Positions 33,186 to 44,994 are shown, counted from the first letter of the stretch. The stretch: 64,000 nucleotides of DNA from Mycoplasma marinum (GCF_004335975.1 NZ_PSZO01000003.1:34044-98043); one strand, 5' to 3'. Translations and numbers: made by a program. Notes: generated from the sequence alone by a model not told the origin.

Positions 33186-35780
33186 TTATGCTTTAAAGTT
33201 ATTTATTCCTTCAACAGTTTGCTCTTCATTTTCTTTTAATTTCCAGAATTGTTTTTCTCTTCTTATTTGTGAACGTTTTTGTGAACGAGCTTCCAAATGA
33301 ACCCATGCATAAGTAGCAATAAATATAGATGAGTATGTACCAGAAATCAAACCAGATAACATAGCAACATTAAATGCCATTTTTGTTGCATTACCAAATG
33401 ACATAAGAACAATTATAGCAACCATTGTTGTTATAGAAGTTAATAAAGAACGTTTAATAGTATCTTTAATAGCTTCATTCGCCATCTTTTTAAGTTTCGC
33501 TTTACTTAAATCACCAACATTTTTATTCATTTTCTCCCGAATCCTATCAAATGTAACTATAGTATCGTTTATTGAATAACCAAGAACAGACAGTAATCCA
33601 GCAATGAATACTGGAGAAACTTCCACTCTTGTAATAACAAATACAGCAGTAACTATAAGACCATCATGAACAAGTGCTAAAATAGCTGAAATTGAATAAG
33701 TTCATTTAAATCTAACTAATGTATAAATAACAATTGCTATCATAGCAATAGATATGGCTATCATTGCATCTCTAACAAGAGCTCTAGCAACATCAGATGT
33801 TATTGATTGACCTTGGAATAAATAATTAGAAGAATTTAACTTAGTTGGTTTATTTTGGAAGTATTTATCAAATGCATTTTTTCACACTTGATCGTCAACA
33901 CTACCTTTTTTAGTTTTAATTTCAAGAATTGCCTCTTTTTGAGCAGCATCTTTATAAACAATATTAGCTTCATCAGTAGAAATTAACTTAGAATCCACAA
34001 ATGCTTCTTTAATTAAATTTGCTTCTTTTGTATTTAAAGAATGTTTACTATCTCCTGAAATACTCATAACAGTACCACCAGAAAATTCTATAGAAGAATT
34101 CATACCACCGGATAAACTACCAGCGATTCCTGCAGTTGCTGCAAATACTATTATTGCAATTGTAATAATAACTCCTGAACCAATTGAAAATCATTTTGCA
34201 TTTTTAACAAAATCAATTTTCATCATTTTTTGCATTCTTGGAGAAGGTGGTGTTTGTATTTTCTTAGCATTAACACCCATCAGTCATTTTCTTTTTTCAA
34301 AAATATTAAGACCAACCATTAATGAAGCAATAACCCTTGTAAATATCAACATAACTAATAACGTAAATACAATTGAAAGGATAAGCATAATTGAAAACCC
34401 TTTAACAGATGCAGTACCAAAATAAAATAATACAAATCCTACAATTAATGTTGTTATGTTAGCATCAAATATTGTTGATAAAGATAATTTATTAGAAGCT
34501 TTATGTGCTTTCCTAATTGAAGAGCCTGAATACACCTCACCTTTGAGTCGTTCAAAAGTTATAATATTGGCATCGACAGACATACCGATTCCTATTACTA
34601 ATGCAGCAATAGTTTCTGGAGAATATTCACCACGCATTACTGTAAACATTGTTAGAGTTAAAAACATATATAAAGCAATTGAAATAGTTGATAAAGCACC
34701 AAGTAATCCATAATTAACAATCATAAATATAGCAATTAATGCAAAAACAATTACACCAGCTAATAATGCTTTTTGAAATGCACTTTTTCCATATTCTGCT
34801 GTTAAAAAGTGAGAAGATTTAGAAATAATTTTATAATTTGATGACCCATAATTAATTCTTTCAGCTAATTTTGTCGCAGTTTCTTGATTGAAGCTACCTT
34901 GAATAACAAATGAATTACCATATAAAGGTTTTGTTACTTGAGCGATTGAAACAGCATAAGAACTGGCAGGTGGTAATCCTTCTTGATCAAATAATTTATT
35001 TCACATTGCACCATTCGCATTAGGAATAGTAACAGCACCAAGTAAATTACCCCTTGCTGCATAAAATTTTTGTCAAAGAACACCGTTATTTGATTTTTGG
35101 GAAATCATTTTATCCATTAATTTTTGATGGTCAATTCAAACAACCATACTTTTATTTTTTTGTTTCGACATTCATTCAGTAGCTTTACCTCATTCTCGTG
35201 CAGCTTTGTCATTTTTTAATTCAATAGCAACTACATAAGAACCATTTTGCATTGTAGCTTTTGCAGCATCTTCTTTAAAGGGAACTCTATATTGATCATC
35301 TGTTCCAACAGTCTTGTTATTAAGACCATCAAATACTGTAACACCACCTTCAATAAAATTACCATTTTTAAATAATGATTTGTCTTCTAAATTATAGAGT
35401 GACAATACAGGTTTAGTTGTAATCATTTTTTCAAATAATTCTTTCTCTTCTGTGGTCTGAATGGCTGCTTTAGTGATTGTAATATAACCATCTTTACCAA
35501 TTGAAGATGATTGAGCAACTCCATTTATACCAAGTGGATCAACACGTTTAATAATATTATCAAAAACTAATTTTGTTTTCTCTTCATTAGCCGGTTTATT
35601 ATTTGAATCTAGAATTTGAACAGTAACAGAAGCACCACCACCATAATCAATAGAAGTTTTTGGGTCCTTACCAGTGTAATAAAATGAACCTAAAGAAATA
35701 GCTAAAATCGTCCCTATCAAAGTAATTCCTAGCACTATTATTCTTGTTCATTTGTTTTTAATTCATTTAAAAAATTTCAT
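33186..35780 (-). CDS. secDF: Protein translocase SecDF, fused
   Basis: SecD and SecF are one 864 aa membrane protein with twelve expected helices. It uses ion flow to help complete secretion through SecYEG. Each half has one periplasm-type domain and five clustered helices. The SecD helix 4-5 motif is AALVIGIGMSVDANIITFERLKGE and the SecF counterpart LSVLGYSINDTIVTFDRIREK; both are classical. SIDYGGGASV after helix 1 corresponds to the SecD 'GiDLkGG' motif. TATAAT lies ten bases before the ATG (35778-35780), overlapping the end of ruvB, so it has its own nearly leaderless promoter. Many Trp are TGA. Confidence 0.94.
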
Positions 35781-35798
35781 AATTAATAATATTATATC

Positions 35799-36755
35799 TT
35801 AAATCAGATTATATTTTGTTAAATACTGAATTCCTTCACTAGTCAGCTTCCTTCCTCTTGATGATTTTATAAGCAATTTTCTTTTCAATAATATAGGTTC
35901 TATATTTGTTTCAATATTATCTTTTTCTTCACCTATTATTCCAGATATAGCATCAATGGATGCTCATTTTTCATTAAAAATTTCACCTAATGCCTTTATA
36001 TATTGTATATGTGTTTCGTCTAAACCATATTTATAAAGACCTAAGAAATTAAAGGTTTTATTGACAGTTTTAACATTAATTTCATCCTGGTTATCACTGA
36101 TACAAAAATCATTACATCTTTTTAATAAATTATTAGCTATTCTCGGTATTAATTTTGAATATTTAGCTATTTTTTGTATTGCTTGGCTATTTATTTTAAT
36201 TTTTAATTTTTTAGAAGTTAAAATAATAATCTTACAAATTTGTTCTTCATCATAATCAACTAGTCTGCCAATTAATCCAAACCTTTCTTTTAATGGTGTT
36301 GTCATTTTATTGATTTTCGTAGTAGCACCAATCATTGTAAACTCAGGAAGTTTCATTCTAACTATTTTGGATTCACCTTCTGTCCCAATTGGTATATCAA
36401 TTACTTGGTCCTCTAATGCAGAATAAATTAGTTCTTCAATATTTTTATTGATACTATGAATTTCATCTATAAATATAACTTCATTTTTTTGTATAGTAGC
36501 AAACAAAGATAATATGTCAGCTTTTTTATCTAATAATGAACCTTGTGCAAATTTTATAGGAACCCCCATTTTTTTAGCAACCAAAATAGCTAAAGATGTT
36601 TTACCAATTCCAGGTTTACCATGTAAAAGTAAGTGATCACACATTACCTTTCTTTTTTGAGAAGAGGAAACCATTGTTTTAATGGTATAAACAAGTTTTT
36701 CTTGACCAATAAATTCTTCAAATGTTTTAGGCCTTAATGATTTTGTGTTTTTCAT
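35799..36755 (-). CDS. ruvB: Holliday junction helicase subunit RuvB
   Basis: AAA+ motor that drives branch migration with RuvA; 318 aa. It starts LRPKTFEEFIGQEKLV. Walker A is HGKPGIGKTSLA, Walker B EVIFIDEIHSIN, sensor 1 TMIGATTK, then the arginine-finger area PLKERFGL and sensor 2 PRIANNLLKRC. The winged-helix end (GRKLTSEGIQYLTKY) binds DNA. Its ATG lies 29 bases inside ruvA, so the two subunits are coupled. Trp at the IFNEKWAS site is TGA, after which the frame runs to TAA at 35799. Confidence 0.94.
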
Positions 36756-37329
36756 TAGAAATCACTCTTATTGCATCTTCAATCATAAGTTCGATATTAT
36801 CTTTACTCTTTACTTTATTGATTGCTAATTTTATTTGTTGCTTAGAGAATCCAAGTGTTTTTAAAGTTGGTATTATTTCGCTTACACTTATTAAATTTGA
36901 TTCATTTTTCATTTTCTTTTTTTCCTCATTTGAAATTAATTTGGAATATTTATCTTGTAATTCAAAAATCATTTGTTTAGCTGATTTTACCCCTAATCCA
37001 GGTAAATGAGCCAAACCATCTGCATCCCCCTTTAAAAGCATTCCAATTATTTTTTTTATTCTTTCTTTTAATATTTGAATTCCAGTTTTTGGACCAATAC
37101 CAGGAACAGTTAATAAATCTTCAAATAATATTCTTTCCTTAAATGTTTTAAAACCATAAAGAGTTTTGTGGTTTTCGTATTTATATTCATATATAAATAT
37201 TTTAAGGACCTTTTCCGCTATAAAATCCCTAGGTTTTGGGACATATATTACTTCTCCTATAAAATTACTCTCTAAGATAATGTATTGCTTACCTATTGAA
37301 ATAATTTTACCTATTTTATACAATATCAT
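36727..37329 (-). CDS. ruvA: Holliday junction subunit RuvA
   Basis: A 200 aa protein that binds the four-way junction and loads RuvB. The N-terminal OB fold is divergent. The two helix-hairpin-helix motifs are clear: LTVPGIGPKTGIQIL near 75 and HLPGLGVKSAKQMIFEL near 107. The C-terminal domain III (PTLKTLGFSKQQIKLAINKV) contacts RuvB. Start ATG 37327-37329 with only a weak GGTATGAA in front. No RuvC is in the window, as is usual in mollicutes. Confidence 0.93.
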   Translation of the reverse strand: MILYKIGKIISIGKQYIILESNFIGEVIYVPKPRDFIAEKVLKIFIYEYKYENHKTLYGFKTFKERILFEDLLTVPGIGPKTGIQILKERIKKIIGMLLKGDADGLAHLPGLGVKSAKQMIFELQDKYSKLISNEEKKKMKNESNLISVSEIIPTLKTLGFSKQQIKLAINKVKSKDNIELMIEDAIRVISNEKHKIIKA

Positions 37330-37389
37330 TTCATACCTACTTTCTGGCTCTCACCATACTTATGTAGCTTTTTTTATAAAAAACATAAA

Positions 37390-37415
37390 AGAAAAAATGC
37401 AATGTTGCATTTTAA
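37390..37415 (-). terminator. Terminator of dnaJ
   Basis: AAAATGCAA and TTGCATTTT arms with T6, ten bases or so after the dnaJ stop. Confidence 0.75.
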
Positions 37416-37426
37416 AATTCTTTTGA

Positions 37427-38500
37427 TCACTTATTAAATTTGTCATCTTTTACTTTAGATAAAGTTTTAATTATTTTTTCTTTTTCTTTAGAAGATAATT
37501 TAGGAACATAAATATTAATCTTTATAATCAAATCACCTTTTCTACCAGTTCTAACATCAGCAACTCCTGATTTTGAAATCCTAAATTCTTCCCCTGAAGT
37601 ATATTTAGATGAAAGCTTAAATACATGCGCTCCATATGGAGTAGGAATATCAATTCTATTACCTTCAATTATGTCCTTAGCACTTACTGGAACGTCTAAA
37701 TAAAGATTATTTCCATTCCTTACGTAGTATTTATGTTTTTTAACCTGTATAGTTAGATATAAATCACCTGATGGGCCACCTTGGTGTCCAGCACCTCCAT
37801 AACCTTCAACAATAATTGATTGCTCATTTGAAATTCCTGCAGGAATTTTAATTTCAACTGTTTTTTTAGTAACGGTGATTTTTTCACCATAACATGTTTT
37901 ACACTTATTTTTAATTGTCTTACCTTGACCTGAACAAGCTTCACAAGTTACCTGTGATTGCATACGTCCAAAAGGAGTATTAACAACTCCAATTGTCTGT
38001 CCAGAACCAGAACATGTAGAACAAGTAATAATATCCCCAGCGCTTTCTGCACCAGAAGCATTACATGCTTTACATTGCTCATATTTAGGTAATATTCTTT
38101 CAATAGTCGATCCTAATATGGAATCTAGAAAATCTATTGAAACAGTAGCTTTATAATCATCACCTTTGGTTTTTCTTCTAGCTCTTGAACGTCCTCCTCC
38201 AAATATATCTCCAAATATATCTCCAAAGCCTCCAAAACCACCGAAACCACCAAATCCTTGACCACCTTGACCACCATTTTCGAATGCAGCATGACCATAT
38301 TGATCATATTGTTTCCTCTTACCTTCATCAGAAAGAATTTCATAAGCTTCATTAATTTCTTCAAATTTATCTTCTGCATTAGCTTCTTTATTTCTATCTG
38401 GATGGTATTTCATTGCCAATTTTCTAAATGCTTTTTTTATTTCTTGTTGTGTTGCGCTCTTGTTAATTCCAAGAACTTCGTAAAAATCTCTTTTATTCAT
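37427..38500 (-). CDS. dnaJ: Chaperone DnaJ
   Basis: Co-chaperone that stimulates DnaK ATPase; 357 aa, slightly short. J domain at 1-70 with the HPD motif in [11 protein letters not shown], then a Gly/Phe linker ([14 protein letters not shown]). The zinc finger has four CxxCxxxG units ([32 protein letters not shown]), and C-terminal substrate-binding domains follow. TAGAAT stands exactly six bases before the ATG, so the message is likely leaderless; no CIRCE element is seen upstream. No dnaK or grpE is adjacent. Confidence 0.96.
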   Translation of the reverse strand: MNKRDFYEVLGINKSATQQEIKKAFRKLAMKYHPDRNKEANAEDKFEEINEAYEILSDEGKRKQYDQYGHAAFENGGQGGQGFGGFGGFGGFGDIFGDIFGGGRSRARRKTKGDDYKATVSIDFLDSILGSTIERILPKYEQCKACNASGAESAGDIITCSTCSGSGQTIGVVNTPFGRMQSQVTCEACSGQGKTIKNKCKTCYGEKITVTKKTVEIKIPAGISNEQSIIVEGYGGAGHQGGPSGDLYLTIQVKKHKYYVRNGNNLYLDVPVSAKDIIEGNRIDIPTPYGAHVFKLSSKYTSGEEFRISKSGVADVRTGRKGDLIIKINIYVPKLSSKEKEKIIKTLSKVKDDKFNK

Positions 38501-38598
38501 ATTAACATTCTAACATAAATTAGCACTCTTTATAACCTTTTGCTAATTTGATTGCATTTGTTTAAAACAATAAAAAAACCCTTTATGAATAAGTAATG

Positions 38599-38604
38599 TA
38601 TAAT
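38599..38604 (+). promoter_or_regulatory. -10 box placing degV translation at the transcript start
   Basis: TATAAT with six bases (AATTAC) to the ATG at 38611. It decides the start: an upstream ATG at 38596 overlaps the box and cannot be in the mRNA. Confidence 0.65.
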
Positions 38605-38610
38605 AATTAC

Positions 38611-39462
38611 ATGAAAAATATAGGAATAATATTAGACTCTTTTTGTTCAAGAACTAAAAAAGAGGTAGAAAAATTAGGATTTGGTTACTTATCAATGCAA
38701 GTAATCTTAGATGGTAAAAATTATAAGGATGGAGTTGATCTTAAATTTGAAGAAGCTATGGAAAAAATCAATAGCTCTTATGATAAAAAAACTTCACAAC
38801 CAAACCCAGGCGAAATGAGAGACACATTTGAAAGAATGACAAAAAAATATAGAAAAGTTATTTATTTATGTTTAGGTTCAGGAATGTCTTCAGCATTTTC
38901 AACTGCAACTGCAATAGCTGCTGACTTTGATGGAACAGTGGAAGTGTGGGATTCATCATTGGTTGGTCCAACATATATCGAAATGGCTAAGTGGATTTCA
39001 CAAGAAATGAATGAAAATGAAATGAGAATTGAAGAAGCTAAATTTATTTTTAATAAATATGTAGATAAGTTAATAACATGAGTAACTCCAGAAAGAATAG
39101 ATGCTATAAAAAGTGGTGGAAGAGCTAAAAAAGGAGCTGCTTTATTACTTTCAAAATTAAAAATAGTCCCTTTAATTAGTTATAAAAACTCAGAAATTGA
39201 AATCAAAGGTGTTAGACGTGGTTTTGCCAAGGCTGTATCAACTGTTATATCTAGAATTAAAGATACTCTTGGAGATAAAATTAATGAATATAACTTTGTA
39301 TTAATGCATACAAATAAAGATTCTACTACTCAAATAGCTATAAATAAATTAAAAGAACTTGGAATAAATAATTTTAAGCAAGAGATAACTTCAAGTGCAA
39401 TAGGGATTCAAGCTGGAATTGGTTCATTATCAATTGCTGCATACCCCAAAAAAATAGCATAA
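38611..39462 (+). CDS. DegV family fatty-acid-binding protein
   Basis: A 283 aa two-domain protein. Family members bind one long-chain fatty acid and in Gram-positives act as FakB, presenting it to the kinase FakA for phospholipid synthesis. Visible features are the start GIILDSFCSRTKKEVEKLGF and the ligand-site loop TSQPNPGEM, matching 'tSqps..ef'. They continue with CLGSGMSSAFSTATAIA for 'l.SglSGTyqsA' and VWDSSLVGP for 'viDS...s', and GGRAKKGAALLLSKLKIVPL for 'ggRi....all..lL.iKPil'. One TGA at 39080 is Trp. It stands alone on the plus strand between dnaJ and rarA. Confidence 0.88.
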
Positions 39463-39495
39463 TAAAAATACTAAACTAAATTAGTATTTTTATTT
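39463..39495. terminator. Bidirectional terminator between degV and rarA
   Basis: AAAAATACTAA and TTAGTATTTTT pair around ACTAA, with T or A tracts on both sides; it reaches into the rarA 3' end. Confidence 0.75.
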
Positions 39496-40692
39496 TTTTA
39501 CTTCTTCCCAATATTTTTTTATCCTTTTTTCGTTTGCATTATCACCATATTCAAAGAAAACTTTATCTTTAATTTCATTTGGAAGATATTGTTGACTAAC
39601 TCAGTTATTTTTAAAATTATGTGGGTATTTATATTCGATCTTACCTTTAAGTTTTGAAGCAGAAGCATAACTTGAGTCCTTTAAATGTTGAGGTGGAATA
39701 TAAATATGTCCGTTTTCTACAAATTCTTTTGCCTTATGCATAGCAAGGTAGGCTGAATTAGATTTGGGAGAAGAAGCTAATTCTACAAGTATTGTACCTA
39801 AAGGTTGATATGCTTCTGGAAAACCCAATCTCTCTATAGCATTGATTGCAGAATCAATTTTCAACCCCATTTGTGAATTAGCTATACCAATATCTTCATA
39901 TGTAAAAGCAAGCATCCTTCTAAACATGCCATCTAAGTCACCAGTTTTAACTAAAATAGCAGCATAATATAAGACTGCATCGATATCAGAACCTCTTAAT
40001 GATTTATGGAATGCTGAAAGTAAATCATAGTGTCCATCCCCTTTTTTATCAGAGTAAAATTGAATTGAAGGTGCAACAGAAATTAATATCTCTTCTGTTA
40101 TTTCATCATTTGGATATATTTGAGAAATTAAGTCAATTAAATTTAATGCACTCCTAAAGTCACCCGCTGATCTAATAGCTATCATTCTTAAAACATCATG
40201 GCTAATCTTTATTTGAAGGTCATATTTTTTTATTACATGTTTAAGACCTTGAATAATATCTTCTTCGTCAATAGGTTTTAATTCTAAAATATTCATCCTA
40301 CTTCTTACAGCTGGATTTATTACAAAATAGGGATTTTCAGTTGTTGTTCCGTAAATAACTATTTGTGCATTCTCCATATAAGAAAGTAATATATCTTGTT
40401 TATCCTTATTTAATCTATGTATTTCATCAATTATTATTATTTCTTTATTTGAAATTAAGTCAACTAATTCACTTTTAGAATCTTTTGAAGCATTAAAAAC
40501 ACCATAAGGCCTCTTCATCTCTTTTGCAATTATAGTTGCCAGTGTTGTTTTACCTATTCCTGGTTTTCCGTAAAATAAAAATGATTTAGTTATCTTTTTA
40601 CTTATTATATTGTCTAGTAATGTTTTTAAGTGCTTTTGACCAACAATATCATCAATATTATTAGGTCTAACTTCATGTGCTAAATTTATCAT
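39490..40692 (-). CDS. rarA: Replication-associated recombination protein A (RarA/MgsA)
   Basis: AAA+ ATPase acting at stalled replication forks, 400 aa. It opens LAHEVRPNNIDDIVGQKHL. Walker A is GKPGIGKTTLATII, Walker B IIIDEIHRLNKDKQD, and sensor 1 IYGTTTENP. The C-terminal RarA part reads GSDIDAVLYYAAILVKTGDLDGMFRRMLAFTYEDIGIAN, then IYIPPQHLK, which separates it from RuvB and clamp loaders. TGA at 39601 is Trp, after which another 36 residues follow. TATAAT lies exactly six bases before the ATG: leaderless. Confidence 0.93.
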
Positions 40693-40899
40693 ATAGAAAT
40701 TATATAAAAAATAGCTTTATAAAGTTATCTTTTATTACAAACTATATATATTTCAAATATATTGACAATAATAATATTTATAACTATTAAACTTAATGGC
40801 AAAAATACTTATATAGACTTTTGCTAATAATTATATATTTTAAAAAATAATAAAATTAGACAATTATATTATTGTGTTGTTTAATGTGAAACTTTGATT

Positions 40900-40926
40900 A
40901 AAAAAATAATCCTTTCGGATTATTTT
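40900..40926 (-). terminator. Terminator of tuf
   Basis: AATAATCC-GAAA-GGATTATT followed by T5, 20 bases after the stop codon. Confidence 0.85.
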
Positions 40927-40944
40927 CAATGTTAATTTGGTTAA

Positions 40945-42129
40945 TTATTCAATAATTGAAACAACTGAACCAGCACCAACTGTACGTCCACCTTCTCTAA
41001 TTGAGAATTTTGTTCCTTCTTCAACAGCAACTGGGTTAATAAGGATAACTTTTAATTCAATGTTATCTCCTGGCATAACCATTTCTGTTCCTGATGGAAG
41101 TTCAATTCCACCTGTAACGTCTGTTGTTCTAAAGTAGAACTGAGGTTTATAGTTTTTAAAGAAAGGAGTATGTCTTCCACCTTCTTCTTTTTTAAGTGCA
41201 TAGATTTGTGCTTGGAATGTTGTATGAGGTGTAACTGATCCTGGTTTAGCAAGAACTTGTCCACGTTCAATATCTTCTCTAGCAACACCACGTAATAGGA
41301 TACCTGCATTATCTCCAGCAAGAGCTTGATCAAGCATTTTTCTAAACATTTCGATTCCTGTTACAACAGTTTCTTGTGTATCTCTAATACCAATGATTTC
41401 TACTTTATCATTTAGGTTAAGTGTTCCACGTTCTACACGTCCTGTAGCAACTGTTCCACGTCCTGTGATTGTAAATACATCTTCAACTGCCATTAGGAAT
41501 GGTTTATCAGTATCTCTTGTTGGTTCTTCGATGAATTCATCAACTGAGTCCATAAGTTCCATGATTGCGTCTTCATATTTAGCTTCACCTTCAAGTGCTT
41601 TAAGAGCTGAACCTTTAATAACTGGTGTGTTATCTCCGTCAAATCCATACTCTGTAAGTAATTCTCTAACTTCCATTTCTACAAGTTCGATCATTTCTTC
41701 TTCACCTTCAAGCATATCCACTTTATTTAAGAAGACAACCATTTTAGGAACACCAACTTGTCTTGAAAGTAAGATGTGTTCTCTTGTTTGAGGCATTGGA
41801 CCATCAGTTGAAGCAACAACTAAGATTGCTCCATCCATTTGTGCAGCACCTGTAATCATGTTTTTAACGTAGTCAGCGTGACCTGGACAATCAACGTGAG
41901 CGTAGTGTCTTTTCTCTGTTGAGTATTCAATGTGAGAAGTGTTAATTGTAATTCCACGTTCTTTTTCCTCTGGAGCGTTATCGATTGATGCGTAATCTTT
42001 AGCTTCTGATAGTCCTTTTTTAGCTAGAACTGTAGCGATTGCAGCTGTTAATGTTGTTTTACCGTGGTCAACGTGACCAATTGTACCAATATTAACGTGA
42101 GCTTTACTTCTGTCAAATTTTTCTGCCAT
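40945..42129 (-). CDS. tuf: Elongation factor Tu
   Basis: GTPase that brings aminoacyl-tRNA to the ribosome; 394 aa, full length. G1 is [14 protein letters not shown], the switch region [17 protein letters not shown]3 [10 protein letters not shown]4 FLNKVDML and G5 GSALKALEG. Domains 2 and 3 are complete ([34 protein letters not shown]). No in-frame TGA occurs, and codon use is the most biased in the window (highly expressed). The ribosome site is GGAAGGAAATTATA. It is monocistronic here, away from the rpsL-rpsG-fusA operon. Confidence 0.99.
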   Translation of the reverse strand: MAEKFDRSKAHVNIGTIGHVDHGKTTLTAAIATVLAKKGLSEAKDYASIDNAPEEKERGITINTSHIEYSTEKRHYAHVDCPGHADYVKNMITGAAQMDGAILVVASTDGPMPQTREHILLSRQVGVPKMVVFLNKVDMLEGEEEMIELVEMEVRELLTEYGFDGDNTPVIKGSALKALEGEAKYEDAIMELMDSVDEFIEEPTRDTDKPFLMAVEDVFTITGRGTVATGRVERGTLNLNDKVEIIGIRDTQETVVTGIEMFRKMLDQALAGDNAGILLRGVAREDIERGQVLAKPGSVTPHTTFQAQIYALKKEEGGRHTPFFKNYKPQFYFRTTDVTGGIELPSGTEMVMPGDNIELKVILINPVAVEEGTKFSIREGGRTVGAGSVVSIIE

Positions 42130-42355
42130 TATAATTTCCTTCCGATTTTATTTAAATTTACTTAAATAAATCTTTTAATTTTGTTTTTTATATATATTTT
42201 ATTGCGTTTATTCGAATAAACCACCTATGCCAAGTCTTTCATCTTGGACCCATCCATTTTTATTCTTGTGCAAATAGTTATACTATATATGCTTTAATAT
42301 TTTATCATAAATAATTATTGAATAACAATTAAAATATATGAAACTACATACAAAT
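42130..42355 (-). promoter_or_regulatory. tuf leader region with a 14-base palindrome
   Basis: An untranslated leader of probably 130-170 bases. A TATAGT/TATACT box near 42280 is a possible -10. TTTATTCGAATAAA at 42207-42220 is a perfect palindrome in the leader. No known riboswitch is recognised. Confidence 0.4.
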
Positions 42356-42388
42356 AAAAGTGCCACATATATATTGGGCACTTTTTTC
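42356..42388 (-). terminator. Terminator of the Na/Pi cotransporter gene
   Basis: AAAGTGCCC and GGCACTTTT arms with an AT loop, then T-rich sequence on the minus strand. Confidence 0.8.
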
Positions 42389-42415
42389 ATTTATTTTCAA
42401 TAATAAGTAGTTTTT

Positions 42416-44197
42416 TTATTCATGTGTATTTGAGAATAATTCTTCTGTTAATTCTTGAGAAAGCTTAAATTCTATTGGTTTTTTTCTACCTTTTCTTTGG
42501 TAGTTACTTACTCTCCCAGCATGATGCGACGTTCTTTCTAATAGTCTTACCACTTTTGCAAAATCAAATTCTAAATTATAAAAAGTTTTTTTACTTATTC
42601 TCTTAATATTTATTTCAATAGCAGCTTTACTCAATGCATTAAAAGCTTTTTGAAGAGCTGCGATATCTTTGTGTCTTGCATATGTATATTCATCAACTTG
42701 TTTGTATGCACGTTTAGTCATTGACATAACAGTTGATAATAAACCTTTGAAGTCTTGCATTGTAGCGTCATCAATTTTAAATCTTTTTTCTTTTTTATCA
42801 TATGTTTTTTTGAATATCCTCAAAATACGATGCATTAATTCAGTTGTAGCATTAATTGATCTTAAAGATAATACAAGTGATAATTGTTTACTTGAAAGCT
42901 CCTCAGTTATGTCTTTTGAACCCAATTCTATTAAATATGAAGACAATTTCATTCTTACTTGTTCAATCAAAGTATGAATTTGTTCGAATAATGCATAATG
43001 TTTTTTATCTTTTGTTTTTATGTAAAGTTTTAATTGATTTTCGGCTTCATAAGCCATTTTACCCATTTCAGTAGAAACTTTTTTAGCAGCCTCATAAGCT
43101 AAAATTGGAGACTCATGAATAAGTTTTTCTGAAAGGCGCAAATCAAATTTATAGTCTTTAGAAGTATTCTTCTCCCTTACAATTTGTGCAGATACTCATG
43201 CAAGTTGTTTGGTAAAAGGTATAAACATAATAACTAATACCGTATTGAATAACAAGTGACCAATAGCCAAGTCAAAATCATTTCCTTTTGGAGTAGGATT
43301 CATTTTTTGGATAGCTTCACCATAAACACCAGTGGCAATTAACGGCATTATTATAAATGATGTAACTATGTTTGTTATTAATCAAACAACAGCAATTCTA
43401 AGTGTATCTTTCTTACCTGAACCAAGAGAGGCAATTAATGCAGTAAATGTTGTACCAATATTAGCACCAACCACCATTGCTAATGCTGGTGTTAGTGCCA
43501 TACCATCTGGGTAGAAACCTTGAACTATTGTAACGACAGCTGATGATGATTGGAGTAATCCTGTCATAGTCATAGAAACAAACAATGCAGCAAATGGATT
43601 AGAAATAGTTTTCAACCCATTTTTAATTGAAGGTATTCCCGCTATGTTTTTGAATCCAAGACCCATCACTTCCAAACCAATAAAGATAGCTCCAATCGCA
43701 AAAAATAACATCGCAACTCTTGTTTTTCTTTCTTCAGAAGTAACAATCAATCCAAAAGCACCTAAAAAAGCAAAAGAGAATAATGAATATTTAACGTATT
43801 TGAATGAATCAATATCAGCAGAAGCAACAATTATTGAAGTTGTTGCCGTACCAATGTTAGCTCCCAATATAAATGCTATTGCAGTTTTTAAATCTAATAA
43901 ACCAGCCGCAACTAATCCAATGGCCAATGCAACAGCACCATCTGATGATTGTATCATAGTTGTAAATAAGACACCAACGAAACAAGCTATTAAAGGATTT
44001 TTCTTTAAAATTTTCATAACTTTTGTTATTTTAGTTCCAGTCATTTGTTTCAAAGAAGAAGACATTAATTTAATAGAAACTAAAAATAGTCCAAGGCCAG
44101 CCAAAGCAAACATAACTAAGATAAATATACCAAGTGAACTATTAGGAATAAGTTTTAAGATTATATTATCAGTATTACTCGTATTATCTATCTTCAA
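42416..44197 (-). CDS. Na/Pi cotransporter with C-terminal PhoU-like domain
   Basis: A 593 aa membrane protein for phosphate movement, probably driven by sodium. Two inverted NptA-type repeats carry the QSS signatures (TTMIQSSDGAVALAIGLVAAG near 78; TGLLQSSSAVVTIVQG near 220), each followed by a GANIGT motif. The part after about residue 330 is soluble and helical (KLIHESPILAYEAAKKVSTEMGKMAYEAE), like PhoU. TGA at 43382 is Trp, which fuses the two halves into one gene. It follows the pst-phoU operon with its own AAAGGAGAAT ribosome site, extending the phosphate cluster. In other bacteria such proteins may import or export phosphate. Confidence 0.88.
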
Positions 44198-44338
44198 AAT
44201 ATTCTCCTTTTACTACACATTTAACAAACTCTTAATGAATCGTGTAATTTATTTATATTATTTATAACATATTAAAAGCAAAAAAAATGAATAAAAAAAA
44301 TCACAATACAATTGAAAGTAATGCGTTCTTTTTATTTT

Positions 44339-44992
44339 TTAAAGTTTTATCCTTTTATTTGTTAATATATATAAGATATTTTCGCATATATCTACGATAT
44401 GATCTGCAGCTCTTTCTAATGAATTAACAACATTTAAAACATAAATTCTTTCATTAATTAACTTTTTATCTGTTTTATTAGTAACAGATTGAATTATTGA
44501 TTTTCTAATTTTATTAGTTCTATCATCAATTACATCATCCATATTAGCGGTTTCTAAAATAAAATCCTTTTCCTCTAAATTGATAACGTCATAAAGCCTG
44601 TCCAACATTTCCCTAAAAGGTTTATGCACATTTCTAATTCTTGATTGTGAAGAAGGTGAAATTTTATCTTCTGATATTATTGTAAATTTTGCAATCTTTC
44701 TTGAGTGATTTGAAATAGATTTTAATTCCTTTGCAATCATTAAATAACTTATTGTTCTTCTAAGTTCAATAGCTAATGGTTTTTTTGTTAAGCTAAAAAT
44801 TATCTCAGATTCAAGGATAGAAAACTTTTTATCAAATTCATTTCTTAAGTCAAATACTTTCATTGCTTTTTTAGTTGACATTAATGAAATGGCTTTCTTT
44901 GATTGATAATTCATTTCTATAACAATTCCAACTAATTCATTTAGTAATGTTTTTAATTCATTTGTACTAGTATTTATTATGTGTTCGTTCAT
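44339..44992 (-). CDS. phoU: Phosphate transport regulator PhoU
   Basis: A 217 aa helical protein, two PhoU-type three-helix bundles. It lowers Pst uptake and, in bacteria with PhoR, phosphate signalling. The metal-site helices are degenerate but recognisable (NSLERAADHIVDICENILY near the C terminus; AKELKSISNHSRKIAKF in the first half). Its ATG lies two bases before the pstB stop, so it is the last gene of the pst operon. Confidence 0.88.
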   Translation of the reverse strand: MNEHIINTSTNELKTLLNELVGIVIEMNYQSKKAISLMSTKKAMKVFDLRNEFDKKFSILESEIIFSLTKKPLAIELRRTISYLMIAKELKSISNHSRKIAKFTIISEDKISPSSQSRIRNVHKPFREMLDRLYDVINLEEKDFILETANMDDVIDDRTNKIRKSIIQSVTNKTDKKLINERIYVLNVVNSLERAADHIVDICENILYILTNKRIKL

Positions 44993-44994
44993 AT

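Noticed and set aside
41393..41791. Serine-rich plus-strand frame inside tuf
   Set aside because: Mirror of the EF-Tu coding sequence; strong codon bias of tuf creates it.
44221..44248. TTAACA, TTAATG, TGTAAT at 11-base steps before the Na/Pi cotransporter gene
   Set aside because: Suggestive of the pstS repeats, but they lie near the start codon, the third is poor and TTAA words are common in this AT-rich DNA.
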